A DNA stretch of 64,000 bases from positions 118,621 through 182,620 of the forward strand of contig NZ_FOHV01000007.1 of assembly GCF_900111395.1 (NCBI RefSeq), read 5' to 3'. Each line of letters opens with the position of its first letter. Positions within the stretch are counted from its first letter, which is position 1. Shown here in pieces: positions 8,282 to 18,844 of this stretch. Source of the DNA: Thorsellia anophelis DSM 18579 (lineage in GTDB: Bacteria; Pseudomonadota; Gammaproteobacteria; Enterobacterales; Thorselliaceae). The notes beneath the pieces were generated by a model, which was not told the origin of the DNA, made no database searches, and saw nothing but the letters and a program-made list of their open reading frames with translations. Both the position numbers and the translations under genes were made by a program.

Positions 8282-9145
8282 TTAAAATTTCTCAATCTCC
8301 CAAATTTTTTCACACACTTTTGAATCGATCATATAGTCAAAAGTTTTCCTACTTTGCACATATTGCTCTTCTAAGTGATTTCGAAGTGATTCAGGGTCAA
8401 TCGTAACTGTATTCAATAATGTACCACAAGCCGTATGTACAATAGCGTAATCATTTATTTTATCACTACTAAATAGTCTATCTATAGATAATGGCATTGC
8501 TAATTTAGGATCTAGTTCAAATAATGCATCTGGTAAAAATTTACGGCTTAGATGTTCTTTTATAGAGAGGTGTTCTAAACTTATCGAGATTTTTCTTTTT
8601 TCAGATTCAAGAATTCGTGTAAAGCTCGTTATTCCTACTTTAATTACATCGTTCTTTTCATGGTAAAATTGAGACATCGGCAATGATATTTTGTCTGAAA
8701 ACATCTGATTCAAACTATAGTTATTATTAGGCACAAATAAATCAACATAATGTAGTTCTACTTCATTCAGCGTTTTGCTTTGAACAAGGCCTAGATCAGC
8801 ACATATCTTTATAATTGATTGAACATCATCTAAAAAGTGATTGTGATTAGTGTATTTAGAAAGTCTCAACTCTATGCTATTTTCGTCAATCATTACACAT
8901 TTTTGTCTATTATTTGAAAAGAATCCTATTCTTTCCACACTAGCTGAAACGGCGCTAAACTCGTTATTTGATTGTTTTACCTGAACACCGCTTAATTTGC
9001 TTTTTGCCCATGAGGAGAATTCTAGTGGAGTAAGAGCCATTAGAAGTTTTTTATACTTTTCATCACTATAATTGCCGAAAGCCTCCAAAAAAATCAACTT
9101 TGCTACAACATAGATAACTGGGGGATTTCGATACTTAATCGCCAT
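8282..9145 (-). CDS. TIGR04255-like protein, first gene of the accessory operon
   Basis: 287 residues. The N-terminus YRNPPVIYVVAKLIFLEAFG resembles the NPP-V-E-V-V-x-x-I-R-F opening of the sporadically distributed TIGR04255 family. The C-terminal stretch (LRNHLEEQYVQSRKTFDYMI) also resembles that family, with an acidic/His helix before an aromatic F-x-x-x-I. No enzymatic motif is visible and there is no signal peptide. The start has a strong GGGAGG site 6 bases upstream. Members occur in variable regions, often with an HTH gene, which fits here. The assignment is by eye. Function unknown; anti-phage defence is a hypothesis only. Confidence 0.65.
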   Translation of the reverse strand: MAIKYRNPPVIYVVAKLIFLEAFGNYSDEKYKKLLMALTPLEFSSWAKSKLSGVQVKQSNNEFSAVSASVERIGFFSNNRQKCVMIDENSIELRLSKYTNHNHFLDDVQSIIKICADLGLVQSKTLNEVELHYVDLFVPNNNYSLNQMFSDKISLPMSQFYHEKNDVIKVGITSFTRILESEKRKISISLEHLSIKEHLSRKFLPDALFELDPKLAMPLSIDRLFSSDKINDYAIVHTACGTLLNTVTIDPESLRNHLEEQYVQSRKTFDYMIDSKVCEKIWEIEKF

Positions 9146-9179
9146 ACTGCCTCCCTAATTAGACAAGAAATTAGACGTG

Positions 9180-9208
9180 ATTATTGATTAAAAGTTGTAA
9201 TATTGCAA
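9180..9208 (-). promoter_or_regulatory. Candidate promoter of the accessory operon
   Basis: On the reverse strand, TTGCAA (9208-9203) and AATAAT (9185-9180) are spaced by 17 bp, 34 bp upstream of the first start codon. They match 4/6 and 5/6 bases of the sigma-70 boxes. In such AT-rich DNA this could arise by chance. Confidence 0.4.
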
Positions 9209-9442
9209 TAAAAAACAAGTTTCATTTTGTTTTTAGTTGTAATGTTTTTTTATTTCTTAAAATAAATCTGATAGATTGCGGATTGTCAATTGGTATAAGT
9301 AATGTTATTAATATAACAGAAACATAATGCTTTAATTGAAACTAAGACAGGTAAGATTTTAATATTGAATAATAGAAAATGTTTTAATAGGGTAAAGAAA
9401 AATGGGATTTCCGTTACCCTATGGAATTTTAAGCAAATAAAT

Positions 9443-9613
<171 letters not shown>

Positions 9614-9620
9614 CTACTCC

Positions 9621-9857
9621 TTAGAATTTAACGCCACGAGCACGAAGTTCACTAAGAACTGCATCGATGCCCTTTTTATCGATAATACGCATACCTTTTG
9701 TAGAAACACGAAGTTTCACAAAACGCTTCTCTGACTCAACCCAAAAACGGTGAGTTTGTAAATTAGGTAAAAAACGACGCTTAGTCGCGTTCATTGCATG
9801 TGAGCGGTGATTACCAACTAATGGCTTTTTGCCGGTCACTTGACATACTTGTGACAT
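9621..9857 (-). CDS. rpmB: 50S ribosomal protein L28
   Basis: 78 residues, starting [20 protein letters not shown] and ending [11 protein letters not shown]. It is a structural component of the large ribosomal subunit. The open frame extends far upstream, but the ATG at 9857 gives the family length and has TTGGAGA eight bases before it. It is the first gene of the rpmB-rpmG unit, next to radC as in many gammaproteobacteria. Confidence 0.96.
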   Translation of the reverse strand: MSQVCQVTGKKPLVGNHRSHAMNATKRRFLPNLQTHRFWVESEKRFVKLRVSTKGMRIIDKKGIDAVLSELRARGVKF

Positions 9858-10290
9858 GATTTTTATCTCCAATAAATCTGATGAATTCGAGCTTTCTTTT
9901 GGGATTGAGCGCGAATTTAACCAAGGTAACCAGACTTGTGCAACCCAACTTACACGCTCATAAAGGCGGCGGATTATACGCATAAACAGAAAATTCCTCA
10001 AGTGAAAAGAGAAATAAAATCGAAGAGAATTGTATAAATGCCGCATATTGCTGAAAGATTCAGCAATATGGCTCGTGCAATTGCCTTTAACTAGATTTAT
10101 TATTCTGCGTTTGCTTAGTGTACAACTCGCTGAGTTTTTATGTACTGATTAACCTAACCTACTCAAATTTGAATCAATATGCATTCTTTTTAAATTGACG
10201 CAATATTTTACCACAGACTAATAAGAAGCAACATACTCAGTGCTAATTAAAATTTAGAACGTTGCTTAGTATAGTAATATAAGCGTATTT
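9858..10290. other. radC-rpmB intergenic region
   Basis: 433 bp that should hold the rpmB promoter and leader. The upstream extension of the rpmB frame is not coding by family comparison. No riboswitch-like or repeat structure was recognised. Confidence 0.4.
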
Positions 10291-11019
10291 TTAAGGAAGT
10301 AGCCCAAGTTCGGCAAAGGAACTTTCAATACCGTTACCAATAATGATGTGGTCGAGTACTTTTATATCACATATTTCACAAATAGTACAAATAGTACGAG
10401 TCAGCGTGATATCAGCCTGACTAGGGGTTGCAACACCTGAAGGATGATTGTGAGCTAAAATAATCGCTGCTGCATTTTGTTTTAATGCCTCTCTTGCTAT
10501 TTCTCTTGGATAAACGGTTACACTGTTAAAACTACCTTTGAACATCTTTTTATAAGTAATCATTTGGTGTTGATTATCTAAAAATAGGACAATAAATACC
10601 TCATAATCGTATTTACCTAACAGAACGCGAAGATACCGCTTTGTTACAGTTGGACTATTGATAATATCCCCTTTTTCTAATTCACTTAACATATAGCGTT
10701 TCGCTATCTCGCCAATTGCTTTAAGTTGAGTATATTTTGCTGGACCAATCCCCTTAGCTGCAACCATATCTTCTTCTGAAGCAGTTAAAATAGCATGTAA
10801 TGACCCAAAATATTCAAGTAAGTATTTTGACCAGTCTACGACATTCATACCTTTTATACCTGTTGAGAGAATAATCGCTAATAATTCAATATCGGTTAAT
10901 TGTTCAGGGCCACTTTTGATTAATTGCTCTCTCGGTGGAAGATTACTTAGCCAAGTTGGTGGTTTTTGTTTGCGCTGTGTTAAGCTAGGAATGGTCATTT
11001 TTGCCGGTTTTTTGCTCAT
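10291..11019 (-). CDS. radC: RadC-family JAB/MPN-domain protein
   Basis: 242 residues from the ATG at 11019, which has AAGGAA seven bases upstream; an upstream TTG/ATG pair (11040/11037) has no such site. The N-terminal part holds PREQLIKSGPEQLTDIELLA and a helix-hairpin-helix (AAKGIGPAK). The C-terminal JAB metal-binding motif HNHPSG starts at about residue 190, followed by S and D of the HxH-S-D pattern. RadC proteins are named for a repair link that was later withdrawn, and their biochemical role is unsettled. It is divergent from coaBC, the usual neighbourhood. Confidence 0.95.
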   Translation of the reverse strand: MSKKPAKMTIPSLTQRKQKPPTWLSNLPPREQLIKSGPEQLTDIELLAIILSTGIKGMNVVDWSKYLLEYFGSLHAILTASEEDMVAAKGIGPAKYTQLKAIGEIAKRYMLSELEKGDIINSPTVTKRYLRVLLGKYDYEVFIVLFLDNQHQMITYKKMFKGSFNSVTVYPREIAREALKQNAAAIILAHNHPSGVATPSQADITLTRTICTICEICDIKVLDHIIIGNGIESSFAELGLLP

Positions 11020-11401
11020 TATTGATTTCCTTATCATCAAAGCGTTCCTGATGTGTATAGTTTGTCAAACGTTAATACATACATGATCTGAATTTGGGGA
11101 TGCAATTAAAACATGCTTAGATCCATCAACAACCCCATATTAGAGATAGTTTAACAATTCTTTTTAGAGGAAAGAGTTAAAATGTCATGTGCTGTGCGTT
11201 TTTTGAACATAAATAAAGTTCATAACCAAGTTCATATCAGTGATATAATCCAATGCAAATGAACTAGAACTTTATAAAAAGGCATGAAAAGGCAAGGGCA
11301 AATTCATATGCAAAAGTTTTGCACTCAAATGCTGCTTTGGCTTTAATACTAATCTGTTCTTATATTACTTATTTTAAAACTGCAGTTGAGCCGTTAAGGT
11401 A
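11020..11401. other. radC-coaBC divergent region
   Basis: About 380 bp carrying the two divergent promoters. No RNA gene, repeat or distinctive site was recognised. Confidence 0.35.
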
Positions 11402-12688
11402 ATGGAATCAAAAGTAATGAATGAGATAACACAACACAATGCTAATAATAGCGGACTGCCATTAGCAGATTTTAATTGTTTAATTGGCATTACAGGCGGA
11501 ATTGCTGCCTATAAAATCCCTGAGGTTGTCAGGCGATTAAAAGATCAAGGCGCTAATGTTCGGGTCGTAATGACGAAAGGTGCTGAGGCGTTTATTACAC
11601 CGTTAACTTTACAGGCGGTGAGTGGTAATCCGGTTTCAATTGATTTACTTGACCCACAAGCAGAAGCTGCAATGGGACACATTGAATTAGCAAAATGGGC
11701 TGATTTAGTTGTTATAGCACCTGCAAGTGCCGATTTTATTGGGCGCATGAGTGCGGGCCTTGCGAATGATTTATTGACAACACTATGTCTAGCAACAAGT
11801 GCACCAATTGCAATTGTGCCAGCGATGAATCAACAGATGTACGCCTCAAAATTAGTTCAAAGTAATATTCAGCGGTTAAAAGAGGTCGCAGAGGTTGATG
11901 TATGGGGGCCAGATAGCGGTGCACAGGCTTGTGGCGATGTTGGTATGGGGCGCATGATAGCGCCTGATGAGATTGTTAATTTTATTCTTAATGCAAAAGC
12001 CTCTAACGAGTACATGGAAAATCCAATCCAAGATTTTGCTGGATTATCGATTTTATTGACCGCTGGGCCGACACGTGAATCAATCGATCCTGTTAGATAT
12101 ATTACCAATCATAGCTCTGGAAAAATGGGGTTCGCACTTGCTGAAATTGCTGCAAAACGCGGTGCGACTGTTACGCTTATTACCGGTCCCGTGAATTTAT
12201 CAACACCAGATAGAGTTAAACGCATTGATGTACAGTCTGCCGAGGAGATGTTTACTGCTGTAAAAGCGAATCTAGACGGGCAGGATATTTTTATAGGCAC
12301 TGCTGCTGTAGCGGATTATAGGGTTGATACTATTAGTCAGCAAAAGTTAAAAAAACAGCCAGGGCAATCAATGCTTAACCTTACGCTGGTACAAAATCCT
12401 GACATCATTCGTTACGTTGGTCATGTAGCTCAAAATCGCCCTTTTGTGATTGGATTTGCGGCTGAAACGGAAAATATACAGCAATATGCACTCAATAAAC
12501 TCGTCACTAAAAAACTTGATATGATTTGTGCAAATGATGTTAGTCAATCACATATCGGTTTTAATAGTGATGAGAATGCATTAACTGTTTATTGGGATAA
12601 TTCACAAGCGCATATCCCTATTGCTCCAAAGCAAGCAGTAGCAAATGAGTTAATGACGCTTATTCTTCGCCAGTTTCATGCATCTTAA
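11402..12688 (+). CDS. coaBC: Bifunctional phosphopantothenoylcysteine decarboxylase/synthetase
   Basis: 428 residues. The N-terminal CoaC flavoprotein domain shows GITGGIAAYKIPE, the catalytic-His region MGHIELAKWAD, PAMNQQM and SQACGD-like ACGDVGMGRM with its Cys. The C-terminal CoaB domain shows TAGPTRESIDPVRYITNHSS and AAVADYR. It converts phosphopantothenate through the cysteine adduct to phosphopantetheine for coenzyme A. The N-terminus is about 20 residues longer than in E. coli; the ATG at 11417 is an alternative start. dut follows, as usual. Confidence 0.96.
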   Translation: MESKVMNEITQHNANNSGLPLADFNCLIGITGGIAAYKIPEVVRRLKDQGANVRVVMTKGAEAFITPLTLQAVSGNPVSIDLLDPQAEAAMGHIELAKWADLVVIAPASADFIGRMSAGLANDLLTTLCLATSAPIAIVPAMNQQMYASKLVQSNIQRLKEVAEVDVWGPDSGAQACGDVGMGRMIAPDEIVNFILNAKASNEYMENPIQDFAGLSILLTAGPTRESIDPVRYITNHSSGKMGFALAEIAAKRGATVTLITGPVNLSTPDRVKRIDVQSAEEMFTAVKANLDGQDIFIGTAAVADYRVDTISQQKLKKQPGQSMLNLTLVQNPDIIRYVGHVAQNRPFVIGFAAETENIQQYALNKLVTKKLDMICANDVSQSHIGFNSDENALTVYWDNSQAHIPIAPKQAVANELMTLILRQFHAS

Positions 12689-13150
12689 TTATAAAGTGTT
12701 GAGAAAAATGTAAACAAATGAATAAGTGAGATTGCAGCAAACGCGTTAAGCCTTAATTGATGCTATAATTTTGCTGTGATTTTAAAAATTATGGTTTCAT
12801 GTCAATTGTAAACCTGTTTTTATCAATTTAACTTGATTAATGATTATGTAAGTTTTACGTCACTGCAAATTATTGACCTAGACAGCTTACATGGCGAGAT
12901 ATAGCGCGTGTGCTTTGTGGTAGCTTAACTATTAAGTAGCTAAGCCATGATATAAATTAAGTCATGATATAAATAGAGAAGTAATTTGGCTACCTAACCT
13001 GAAATGTCAAGACTATAATGGGTTAAAAATAGATACTAATCATATTGAAACTGGAAATAAGGGCCTCGAACTTACAAAATTTAACTGTTTAAATAGCCGT
13101 TTGAAATATACGTGATATTCACTCAATATACTTATAACTAAGGATAACTC
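12689..13150. other. coaBC-dut intergenic region
   Basis: 462 bp. In enterobacteria these genes nearly touch, so the long gap suggests dut has its own promoter here. It contains a near-repeat of AAGCCATGATATAAAT and AAGTCATGATATAAAT at about 12943-12974. Nothing else was seen. Confidence 0.4.
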
Positions 13151-13606
13151 ATGACCTCAATAGATATAAAAATTGTTAATAAATTGATTGGCAATACCAT
13201 CGAATTACCCCAATACGCAACAACGGGTTCAGCTGGGTTAGACTTAAGAGCATGTTTGGAACATGCCATTGAACTTAATCCTGGTCAGACAGTACTTGTG
13301 CCAACAGGTATTGCGATTTATATAGGCGATCCAAGCTTAGCTGCAATGATTCTACCGAGATCGGGTCTTGGCCATAAGCATGGTATTGTTTTAGGAAACT
13401 TAGTTGGTTTAATTGATTCTGATTATCAAGGTGAGTTAATGGTTTCAGCTTGGAACAGGGGACAGACAGCCTTTGTTATTGAACCAGGTGAGCGTATTGC
13501 TCAGCTCATATTTGTTCCAGTCGTTCAAGCTAATTTTAATGTGGTTGAAGAGTTTAATGTCACGCAACGAGGAGAGGGCGGTTTTGGTCACACTGGGCGT
13601 AAGTAA
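13151..13606 (+). CDS. dut: Deoxyuridine 5'-triphosphate nucleotidohydrolase
   Basis: 151 residues, standard trimeric dUTPase length. The five motifs are visible in order: [30 protein letters not shown] with the catalytic Asp, GERIAQLIF, and the C-terminal flap [11 protein letters not shown]. It hydrolyses dUTP to dUMP and pyrophosphate, keeping uracil out of DNA and supplying dTMP synthesis. The start has AAGGAT upstream. Confidence 0.97.
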   Translation: MTSIDIKIVNKLIGNTIELPQYATTGSAGLDLRACLEHAIELNPGQTVLVPTGIAIYIGDPSLAAMILPRSGLGHKHGIVLGNLVGLIDSDYQGELMVSAWNRGQTAFVIEPGERIAQLIFVPVVQANFNVVEEFNVTQRGEGGFGHTGRK

Positions 13607-13973
13607 TGTCATCATACATTGAAATCGATAGGTTTTATTTAACTAAATAGTGCTTAACTCAACAGATTCTAATTATAAACAAATAAGTAGATTTGAAATT
13701 AAACACAGTGTTTTTGAGCTAAGGTAAATCCATATAAGATAATCAATACAAGGCAGAAATCTAAACTTAAATCACAAAAGTGATGAATGCTAAACAATAT
13801 AAGTTATAAAGTACTTGGAATATTGTAACTGTAGACTCATTTTTTACTGATAACATTGTATGTTTTAATAGAAACGACACTACCTGATAGCCTACTAAAT
13901 ATGATGTGAATGACTGTTTATATGATTTGATACTAGCGGCATATAATGGATGTACATTTAAAGGAGAGATGTA
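13607..13973. other. dut-META protein intergenic region
   Basis: 367 bp, AT-rich, with no recognisable gene, terminator or repeat. It should contain the promoter of the exported protein/fabR pair. Confidence 0.35.
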
Positions 13974-14876
13974 ATGAATAAATTTTTTGCGTTAACCTTA
14001 TTAGCGTTAAGTTTTAATTCGTTTGCAATGGGAGGGAAACCAGAAGTCGAGTCACCTGTCGTTAAAGAAAGTGATAAGCAGGTAACTGAATCTGCTGATA
14101 TCACCTCCAAAGAAATTACTTCCGCTGAGGCTTCATCTGTGAATTTAAGTCAAATCTTACCTAAATACCAATGGCATCTTATCAGCGCGCAAAATCAAGA
14201 AGGCGAAGCTCTTAAAGGGGTGATTGTTGAAGGGACGCCCAATATAGAAATGCTATTTAATGATAATAGCATGATTGTTCGTAATACATGTAACCAACTG
14301 ATGGCCGGATATAGTGTAGAATCAACAGGCTCGCTGCTTAAAGTTGGTCAAATTGCACAAACGATGAGAGCCTGCATTGATCCAGATATGGCACTTAAAG
14401 ATGATGCAATGATAGCATTGCTTTCAAATTTAAATACTGTTTCGGTTGAGCAAGTAGCTACACAAGTAACTACAGATGACACAGTTACGTTAGTTATGAC
14501 CGATAATAATAGTAATGTATTTAGATTTAATGGTGTCTTAACACCTGAAGCGTATTTTGGACAAGCAGGTCAGCAGATGTTTTTAGAAATTTCACCAGAT
14601 CATGTTGCTTGTGAATTGCCAGTTGCAAACAGTCAATGTATCCAAATTAGAGAAATTGTCTATGATGAATCTTTTCGTCAATCGGTTCCGGACCCAACCT
14701 GGATAGTTTACCCAAATGCAATTGATGGCTTTATGCATGAAGCAGGACAGCGTAATATTGTCAGAGTAAAACGTTTTACTCATTTATCAGAACAGGCTCA
14801 ATCAAACTCGTTAAAGCCAGATCCATTTTATGTGCTTGAACTTGTGGTTGAGTCAAGTATTGCGAATCCACAATAA
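13974..14876 (+). CDS. Exported META/DUF4377-like protein
   Basis: 300 residues. A signal peptide ends at about residue 18 (NSFA). After a Ser/Glu-rich linker, a META-like (HslJ-type) domain covers about 55-150, with YQWHLISA, the NTCNQ block and QTMRAC. A DUF4377-like domain covers about 200-290, with [16 protein letters not shown] and the [17 protein letters not shown] pattern. These domains occur in envelope stress-related proteins of unknown mechanism. The stop overlaps the fabR start (TAATG), so the two are co-transcribed, an unexpected partner for a fatty-acid regulator. Domain calls are by eye. Confidence 0.7.
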   Translation: MNKFFALTLLALSFNSFAMGGKPEVESPVVKESDKQVTESADITSKEITSAEASSVNLSQILPKYQWHLISAQNQEGEALKGVIVEGTPNIEMLFNDNSMIVRNTCNQLMAGYSVESTGSLLKVGQIAQTMRACIDPDMALKDDAMIALLSNLNTVSVEQVATQVTTDDTVTLVMTDNNSNVFRFNGVLTPEAYFGQAGQQMFLEISPDHVACELPVANSQCIQIREIVYDESFRQSVPDPTWIVYPNAIDGFMHEAGQRNIVRVKRFTHLSEQAQSNSLKPDPFYVLELVVESSIANPQ

Positions 14877-15526
14877 TGGGCGTTAGAGCAGAACAAAAAG
14901 AGCGAACTCGTCGTAATCTAATTGATGCAGCTTTTAATCAATTAAGCTCGGATAAAAGCTTTTCTCAATTAAGTTTACGCGAGGTCGCAAGAGAAGCAGG
15001 CATTGCACCTACCTCTTTTTATCGCCACTTTAGAGATATGGATGAACTCGGTCTCACTATGGTAGATGAAAGTGGATTAATGCTAAGACAGCTCATGAGA
15101 CAATCTCGTAAACGAATTGCGAGAGGGGGAAGTGTTATTCGTACTTCCGTTGAGACGTTTATGGAGTTTATTGTAAATAATCCAAATGCTTTTAGACTAC
15201 TATTAAGAGAGAGATCGGGAACATCTGAGGCGTTTCGATTTGCTGTAGCGAGAGAGGTGCAGCATTTTATTGCTGAGCTTGCAAGTTATCTTGAAGCAGC
15301 CAATAAAATGCCAAGTGTATTTGCAGAGGCGCAAGCAGAAGCGATTGTTATTATTGTTTTTAATGCAGGAGCAGAAGCACTCGATGCAGATACATTTGCT
15401 AGGCTAACTCTACAAGAACGGTTGATTATTCAACTCAGAATGATTTCAAAAGGTGCACTTCATTGGCATAGACGTGAACAACAAAAAAATAGGCTGGCAA
15501 AACGTAGTAAAACGATCAAGCCCTAA
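14876..15526 (+). CDS. fabR: Unsaturated fatty acid biosynthesis repressor FabR
   Basis: 216 residues, TetR family. The N-terminal helix-turn-helix [20 protein letters not shown] (about 34-53) and the following block [20 protein letters not shown] are nearly identical to E. coli FabR, as is [20 protein letters not shown]. FabR represses fabB and fabA in response to the unsaturated/saturated acyl balance. SlmA, which follows dut in E. coli, was considered but the sequence is clearly FabR. It overlaps the preceding gene by one base. Confidence 0.95.
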   Translation: MGVRAEQKERTRRNLIDAAFNQLSSDKSFSQLSLREVAREAGIAPTSFYRHFRDMDELGLTMVDESGLMLRQLMRQSRKRIARGGSVIRTSVETFMEFIVNNPNAFRLLLRERSGTSEAFRFAVAREVQHFIAELASYLEAANKMPSVFAEAQAEAIVIIVFNAGAEALDADTFARLTLQERLIIQLRMISKGALHWHRREQQKNRLAKRSKTIKP

Positions 15527-15929
15527 AGGTGGTTGTCCTTAAAGTTTAAAGAAGGCTTTTATTTTTGGGTATAGTAATAGTTTGTAATCTAAAAAGTAAA
15601 TGGCCTGCATATTATCTAGTTGCTTCAAGTTGTAGCTCTTAAGATAATTTTAATGAATTCAACTGCGCATGTTAAGTGATTAAGCCAAACAAAAAATCTG
15701 TATTTTATTCGAAGGCTGGATTGAGCTTTTTTAGTGTAAATCCATATTAAGTAGGTAAATAAAATACTTTTATGTGCAATTGAAATAGTCGTAAGATTAG
15801 ATGCTTAATTAAAAAAGAGTATTATTGCAACACTACTTATAACTTCAATGAGATGAATATTAATCAATAGACTACATTTGCTTAATGATTTAGCTCAGTC
15901 AGGTAAGCAAATGTAGCAGGTAAAATTAA
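15527..15929. other. fabR-fliB convergent region
   Basis: 403 bp between convergent genes. The fabR side has a possible compound hairpin ending GGCTTTTATTTTT. The fliB side has an exact 13-bp inverted repeat. No gene was recognised. Confidence 0.4.
15872..15916. repeat. 13-bp perfect inverted repeat downstream of fliB
   Basis: CTACATTTGCTTA at 15872-15884 is the exact reverse complement of 15904-15916, with a 19-base loop. No T-run flanks it on either strand. It may act as a 3'-end stability or Rho-related structure for fliB mRNA. Confidence 0.5.
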
Positions 15930-17144
15930 TTAACTTAGTAACATGATTGCTGAAAGATCATCGCCAAGATTAACCTTATTGATAATTACATCAAGCTTTT
16001 TGTTAATATCTTGATTATGCTGTTTCAGCGTATGATAGCTATAGAACATCTGAATAATATCTGATTGTTCAAGTGATTTTCTTGAGGCAATTACGCTAAG
16101 CGATGTCTTCAGATAAAAATAATCGGTTAATAAATAATAGTATTGACGTAAGCTTTTAGTCAAATCTCTTCCTGGAAAACTATCGTTATAAAAGCGATAT
16201 AAGAAATAATTTTTTAAAATATTAGGATTAGATAATACCCCTTCAGTCAATAAATTATCCCAGTGCGTATTGATATCTTTGAATTTTTCATCTAAATAGT
16301 CGATATTCATTTCTTCAGATAAATTATCAAAATAGGCTAATACACTACTATTATTTGCGGTTAAATAAGGTCTAGCTCTGCTATTACTATAATCATTGCT
16401 GACAGTTTGAAATAGAATCAATAAAGTCATTTTTAATTTACTGGCTGCATTTTTACGAAGTGTCTGAGCAATATCTTCGGTAGGATTTTGCAACTCGTCA
16501 ATCAACGCTAAAAATACCCCTTCGATTTGTTCAAGATGTGTATTCACATCAAACTTTACTTTTTCACAAAATAGTAAGAATTTAACCACAGCGTAAAGAT
16601 TTTCTTCAATATGGCGGCTTTGGGCCATAATCAAATTTGAACAAAACAGATTAATGATTTTATGTGTTGGATTAAATGGATGGGCGTTCGAATATTTTTG
16701 AATTAACTCAATACCTTGAGATTGGAGCATTGAATCATCATCAAATAATACTAAGCGTGTTGCCTCTGGGCAAGATAAAGATAAAGAGTTCAATTTTTCT
16801 TCTTTGAAATTTTGAGCAAGCCTAGGATAACTTGTACAGGTATGACTTAATGCAGTAGGTCCAATATGTTTGTATACTGAGCATAGTTTATCTGTATCTA
16901 ATAAAGGGCAATCGCCTTGTTCATTTAATTTAATTTGGCTGTAGTTAAGTTGATTTTTTTTCAGCATTTTCATCTGGTTTTCAGCAACATCACGGATCAA
17001 ATATACATCACTATTTTTATATTTATTGTAAGTCTCTTTATCAATTGTGACACTCCAGCCTCTGCAGCAATGCTCAATACAAGCATTACCTACACATTCA
17101 AAGCGAGAAACATAATTTGGTGTTGTTACATGAAGCTCTTTCAT
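15930..17144 (-). CDS. fliB: Flagellin lysine-N-methylase FliB
   Basis: 404 residues. The N-terminal Cys-rich region has FECVGNACIEHCCRGWSVTI, then CPLLD, LCSVYKHIGPTALSHTC and TSYPRL, the conserved FliB/YkgJ-like metal or Fe-S cluster signature. FliB methylates surface lysines of flagellin; in Salmonella it lies next to fliC. Here it sits immediately downstream of two flagellin genes on the same strand, supporting that role. The start has AAAGGATG upstream. The C-terminal half is helical and variable. Confidence 0.9.
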   Translation of the reverse strand: MKELHVTTPNYVSRFECVGNACIEHCCRGWSVTIDKETYNKYKNSDVYLIRDVAENQMKMLKKNQLNYSQIKLNEQGDCPLLDTDKLCSVYKHIGPTALSHTCTSYPRLAQNFKEEKLNSLSLSCPEATRLVLFDDDSMLQSQGIELIQKYSNAHPFNPTHKIINLFCSNLIMAQSRHIEENLYAVVKFLLFCEKVKFDVNTHLEQIEGVFLALIDELQNPTEDIAQTLRKNAASKLKMTLLILFQTVSNDYSNSRARPYLTANNSSVLAYFDNLSEEMNIDYLDEKFKDINTHWDNLLTEGVLSNPNILKNYFLYRFYNDSFPGRDLTKSLRQYYYLLTDYFYLKTSLSVIASRKSLEQSDIIQMFYSYHTLKQHNQDINKKLDVIINKVNLGDDLSAIMLLS

Positions 17145-17379
17145 TGCATCATCCTTTAGTAGTCTAAATCAGTTAGTTATCCTGTAAATAATACTATTGT
17201 AACAAATATTCGACAGAATGTATCAAGAAAATAATGATTTATCTCTTAATCTATAATCAAATTAATGCCAATCCAATTTATTAATTATCAGCTGCTCGTA
17301 TAATAATAGAGGGTGATTATTGATATGCTGCAATAAGAAATCATAGAGCTATACAACAAATTAAATACTGAGCTAAACA

Positions 17380-17404
17380 AAAAAAACCGCCTTTCGGCGG
17401 TTTA
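17380..17404 (-). terminator. Intrinsic terminator of flagellin 2
   Basis: On the reverse strand AAACCGCC pairs with GGCGGTTT across a GAAA loop (17403-17384), followed by a T-run. It closes the downstream flagellin gene. Confidence 0.9.
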
Positions 17405-17431
17405 AATTATTACTGGTTAAATCCGATTGAA

Positions 17432-18730
17432 TTAACGTAATAAAGAAAGTACGTTTTGTGGTACTTGGTTTGCTTGAGCAAGAACAGAAGTACCTGCTTG
17501 TTGCAAGATTTGAGCACGGCTCATATTAGATACTTCAACTGCGTAGTCAGCATCTTCGATACGGCTACGTGAAGAGGTTAAGTTATTAACGGTTGTACCT
17601 AAGTTGTTGATAGTCGAATCAAGACGGTTTTGTACCGCACCTAAGTCACCACGTAATTCATCAACTTGAGCAATTGCTTTATCTATAGTTTCTAATGGCA
17701 TTACTGTTGAGCCAGTATTCAATTGCGAAGGGGTAAGTTTATCTGCGTCAATCGTAAATACAGCTTGAGTTTCATCAGATACATCTGCGCTGCCACCGTC
17801 TAATCCAATATAATATGTTTTACCAACTTCTAAACCTTGAGCTTTTAGAATTGTTGCATCTGCAGCTTCAGCTGTATCACCTAATGTCACTTCTGCAAAT
17901 AAGTTACCGTTTTGGTCCGCTATGATTTTCCCTGTGGTTGCTAGAGACACACCAAATTTCTCAGCTATTGCAGTATCTTGAGATGCTTGGGTAACTGTTC
18001 CATCTAAAGTGAATGTTGTAACTTGAGTTGTAGAACCAAATAGTTTCTCAGCTATGGAAGCAGCAAGTGTACCATCACCAGCAGCAAAAGCAGTTTCCAT
18101 TTCAGTTCCTAAAGGGTCTCCTGCTGCATCATCTAGGAAAACAGTTGCTGGTGTGTTTGCAGGTGTAGCATCTTCAGCAGCTTGAGTATCTATTCCTTTA
18201 GGACCACTTACATTATAGCTTCCAATTCCTAATGTATTACTATCTGTTTGTTTTAAACCAATTGTAATGGTTTCATTGTCGTTAGCACCAACTTGAAGAG
18301 TTAGGTTATTGTCTTTAGCAAGAACGTTCACACCATTGAACTGAGTTTGTTCAGAAATACGGTCAATTTCTGCTAAACGTTGTTTGACTTCTGATTGAAT
18401 TGAATTTAAGTCAGTTTGTGAGTTTGAGCCATTTGCTGCTTGGACAGATAATTCACGCACACGTTGTAAGTTGTTATTGATTTCGTTTAATGCACCTTCA
18501 GTAGTTTGTGCAATTGAAATCCCGTCCATCGCATTACGGCGAGCTTGAGCAAGACCTTTAATGTTAGAAGTAAAACGGTTAGCGATTGCTTGACCAGCAG
18601 CATCATCTTTTGCGCTGTTGATACGCATACCTGAAGATAAACGCTCAATTGCTGTACCTAAAGCTGATTGTGAACGGCTTAAGTTTAATTGTGTGCTTAA
18701 TGACATTACGTTTGTATTGATAACTGACAT
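17432..18730 (-). CDS. fliC: Flagellin (copy next to fliB)
   Basis: 432 residues. It has the conserved N-terminal D0/D1 domain ([40 protein letters not shown]) and C-terminal D1/D0 ([20 protein letters not shown]; ending NVLSLLR), around a variable centre (about 175-345) that forms the exposed part of the filament. Secreted by the flagellar type III system and polymerised outside the cell. A sigma-28-type promoter and a terminator frame it as a single-gene unit. The centre is rich in Ala, Thr and Asp. The neighbouring fliB suggests lysine methylation. Confidence 0.96.
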   Translation of the reverse strand: MSVINTNVMSLSTQLNLSRSQSALGTAIERLSSGMRINSAKDDAAGQAIANRFTSNIKGLAQARRNAMDGISIAQTTEGALNEINNNLQRVRELSVQAANGSNSQTDLNSIQSEVKQRLAEIDRISEQTQFNGVNVLAKDNNLTLQVGANDNETITIGLKQTDSNTLGIGSYNVSGPKGIDTQAAEDATPANTPATVFLDDAAGDPLGTEMETAFAAGDGTLAASIAEKLFGSTTQVTTFTLDGTVTQASQDTAIAEKFGVSLATTGKIIADQNGNLFAEVTLGDTAEAADATILKAQGLEVGKTYYIGLDGGSADVSDETQAVFTIDADKLTPSQLNTGSTVMPLETIDKAIAQVDELRGDLGAVQNRLDSTINNLGTTVNNLTSSRSRIEDADYAVEVSNMSRAQILQQAGTSVLAQANQVPQNVLSLLR

Positions 18731-18844
18731 AGGTAACCCCTTAGTTATGTTTGGAACATTACGAGTATTTAATTCATAATGTAAAAATTTTATTTATTTC
18801 ATGTAAATCATGTCTGCGATCTGCTCTTTGCAGTTGCAAATCAT

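Noticed and set aside
9858..10046. N-terminal extension of L28
   Set aside because: The family length and ribosome site fix the start at 9857; the extension has no similarity to L28.
14876..15526. SlmA, expected after dut
   Set aside because: The DNA-binding domain and the [13 protein letters not shown] block are those of FabR.
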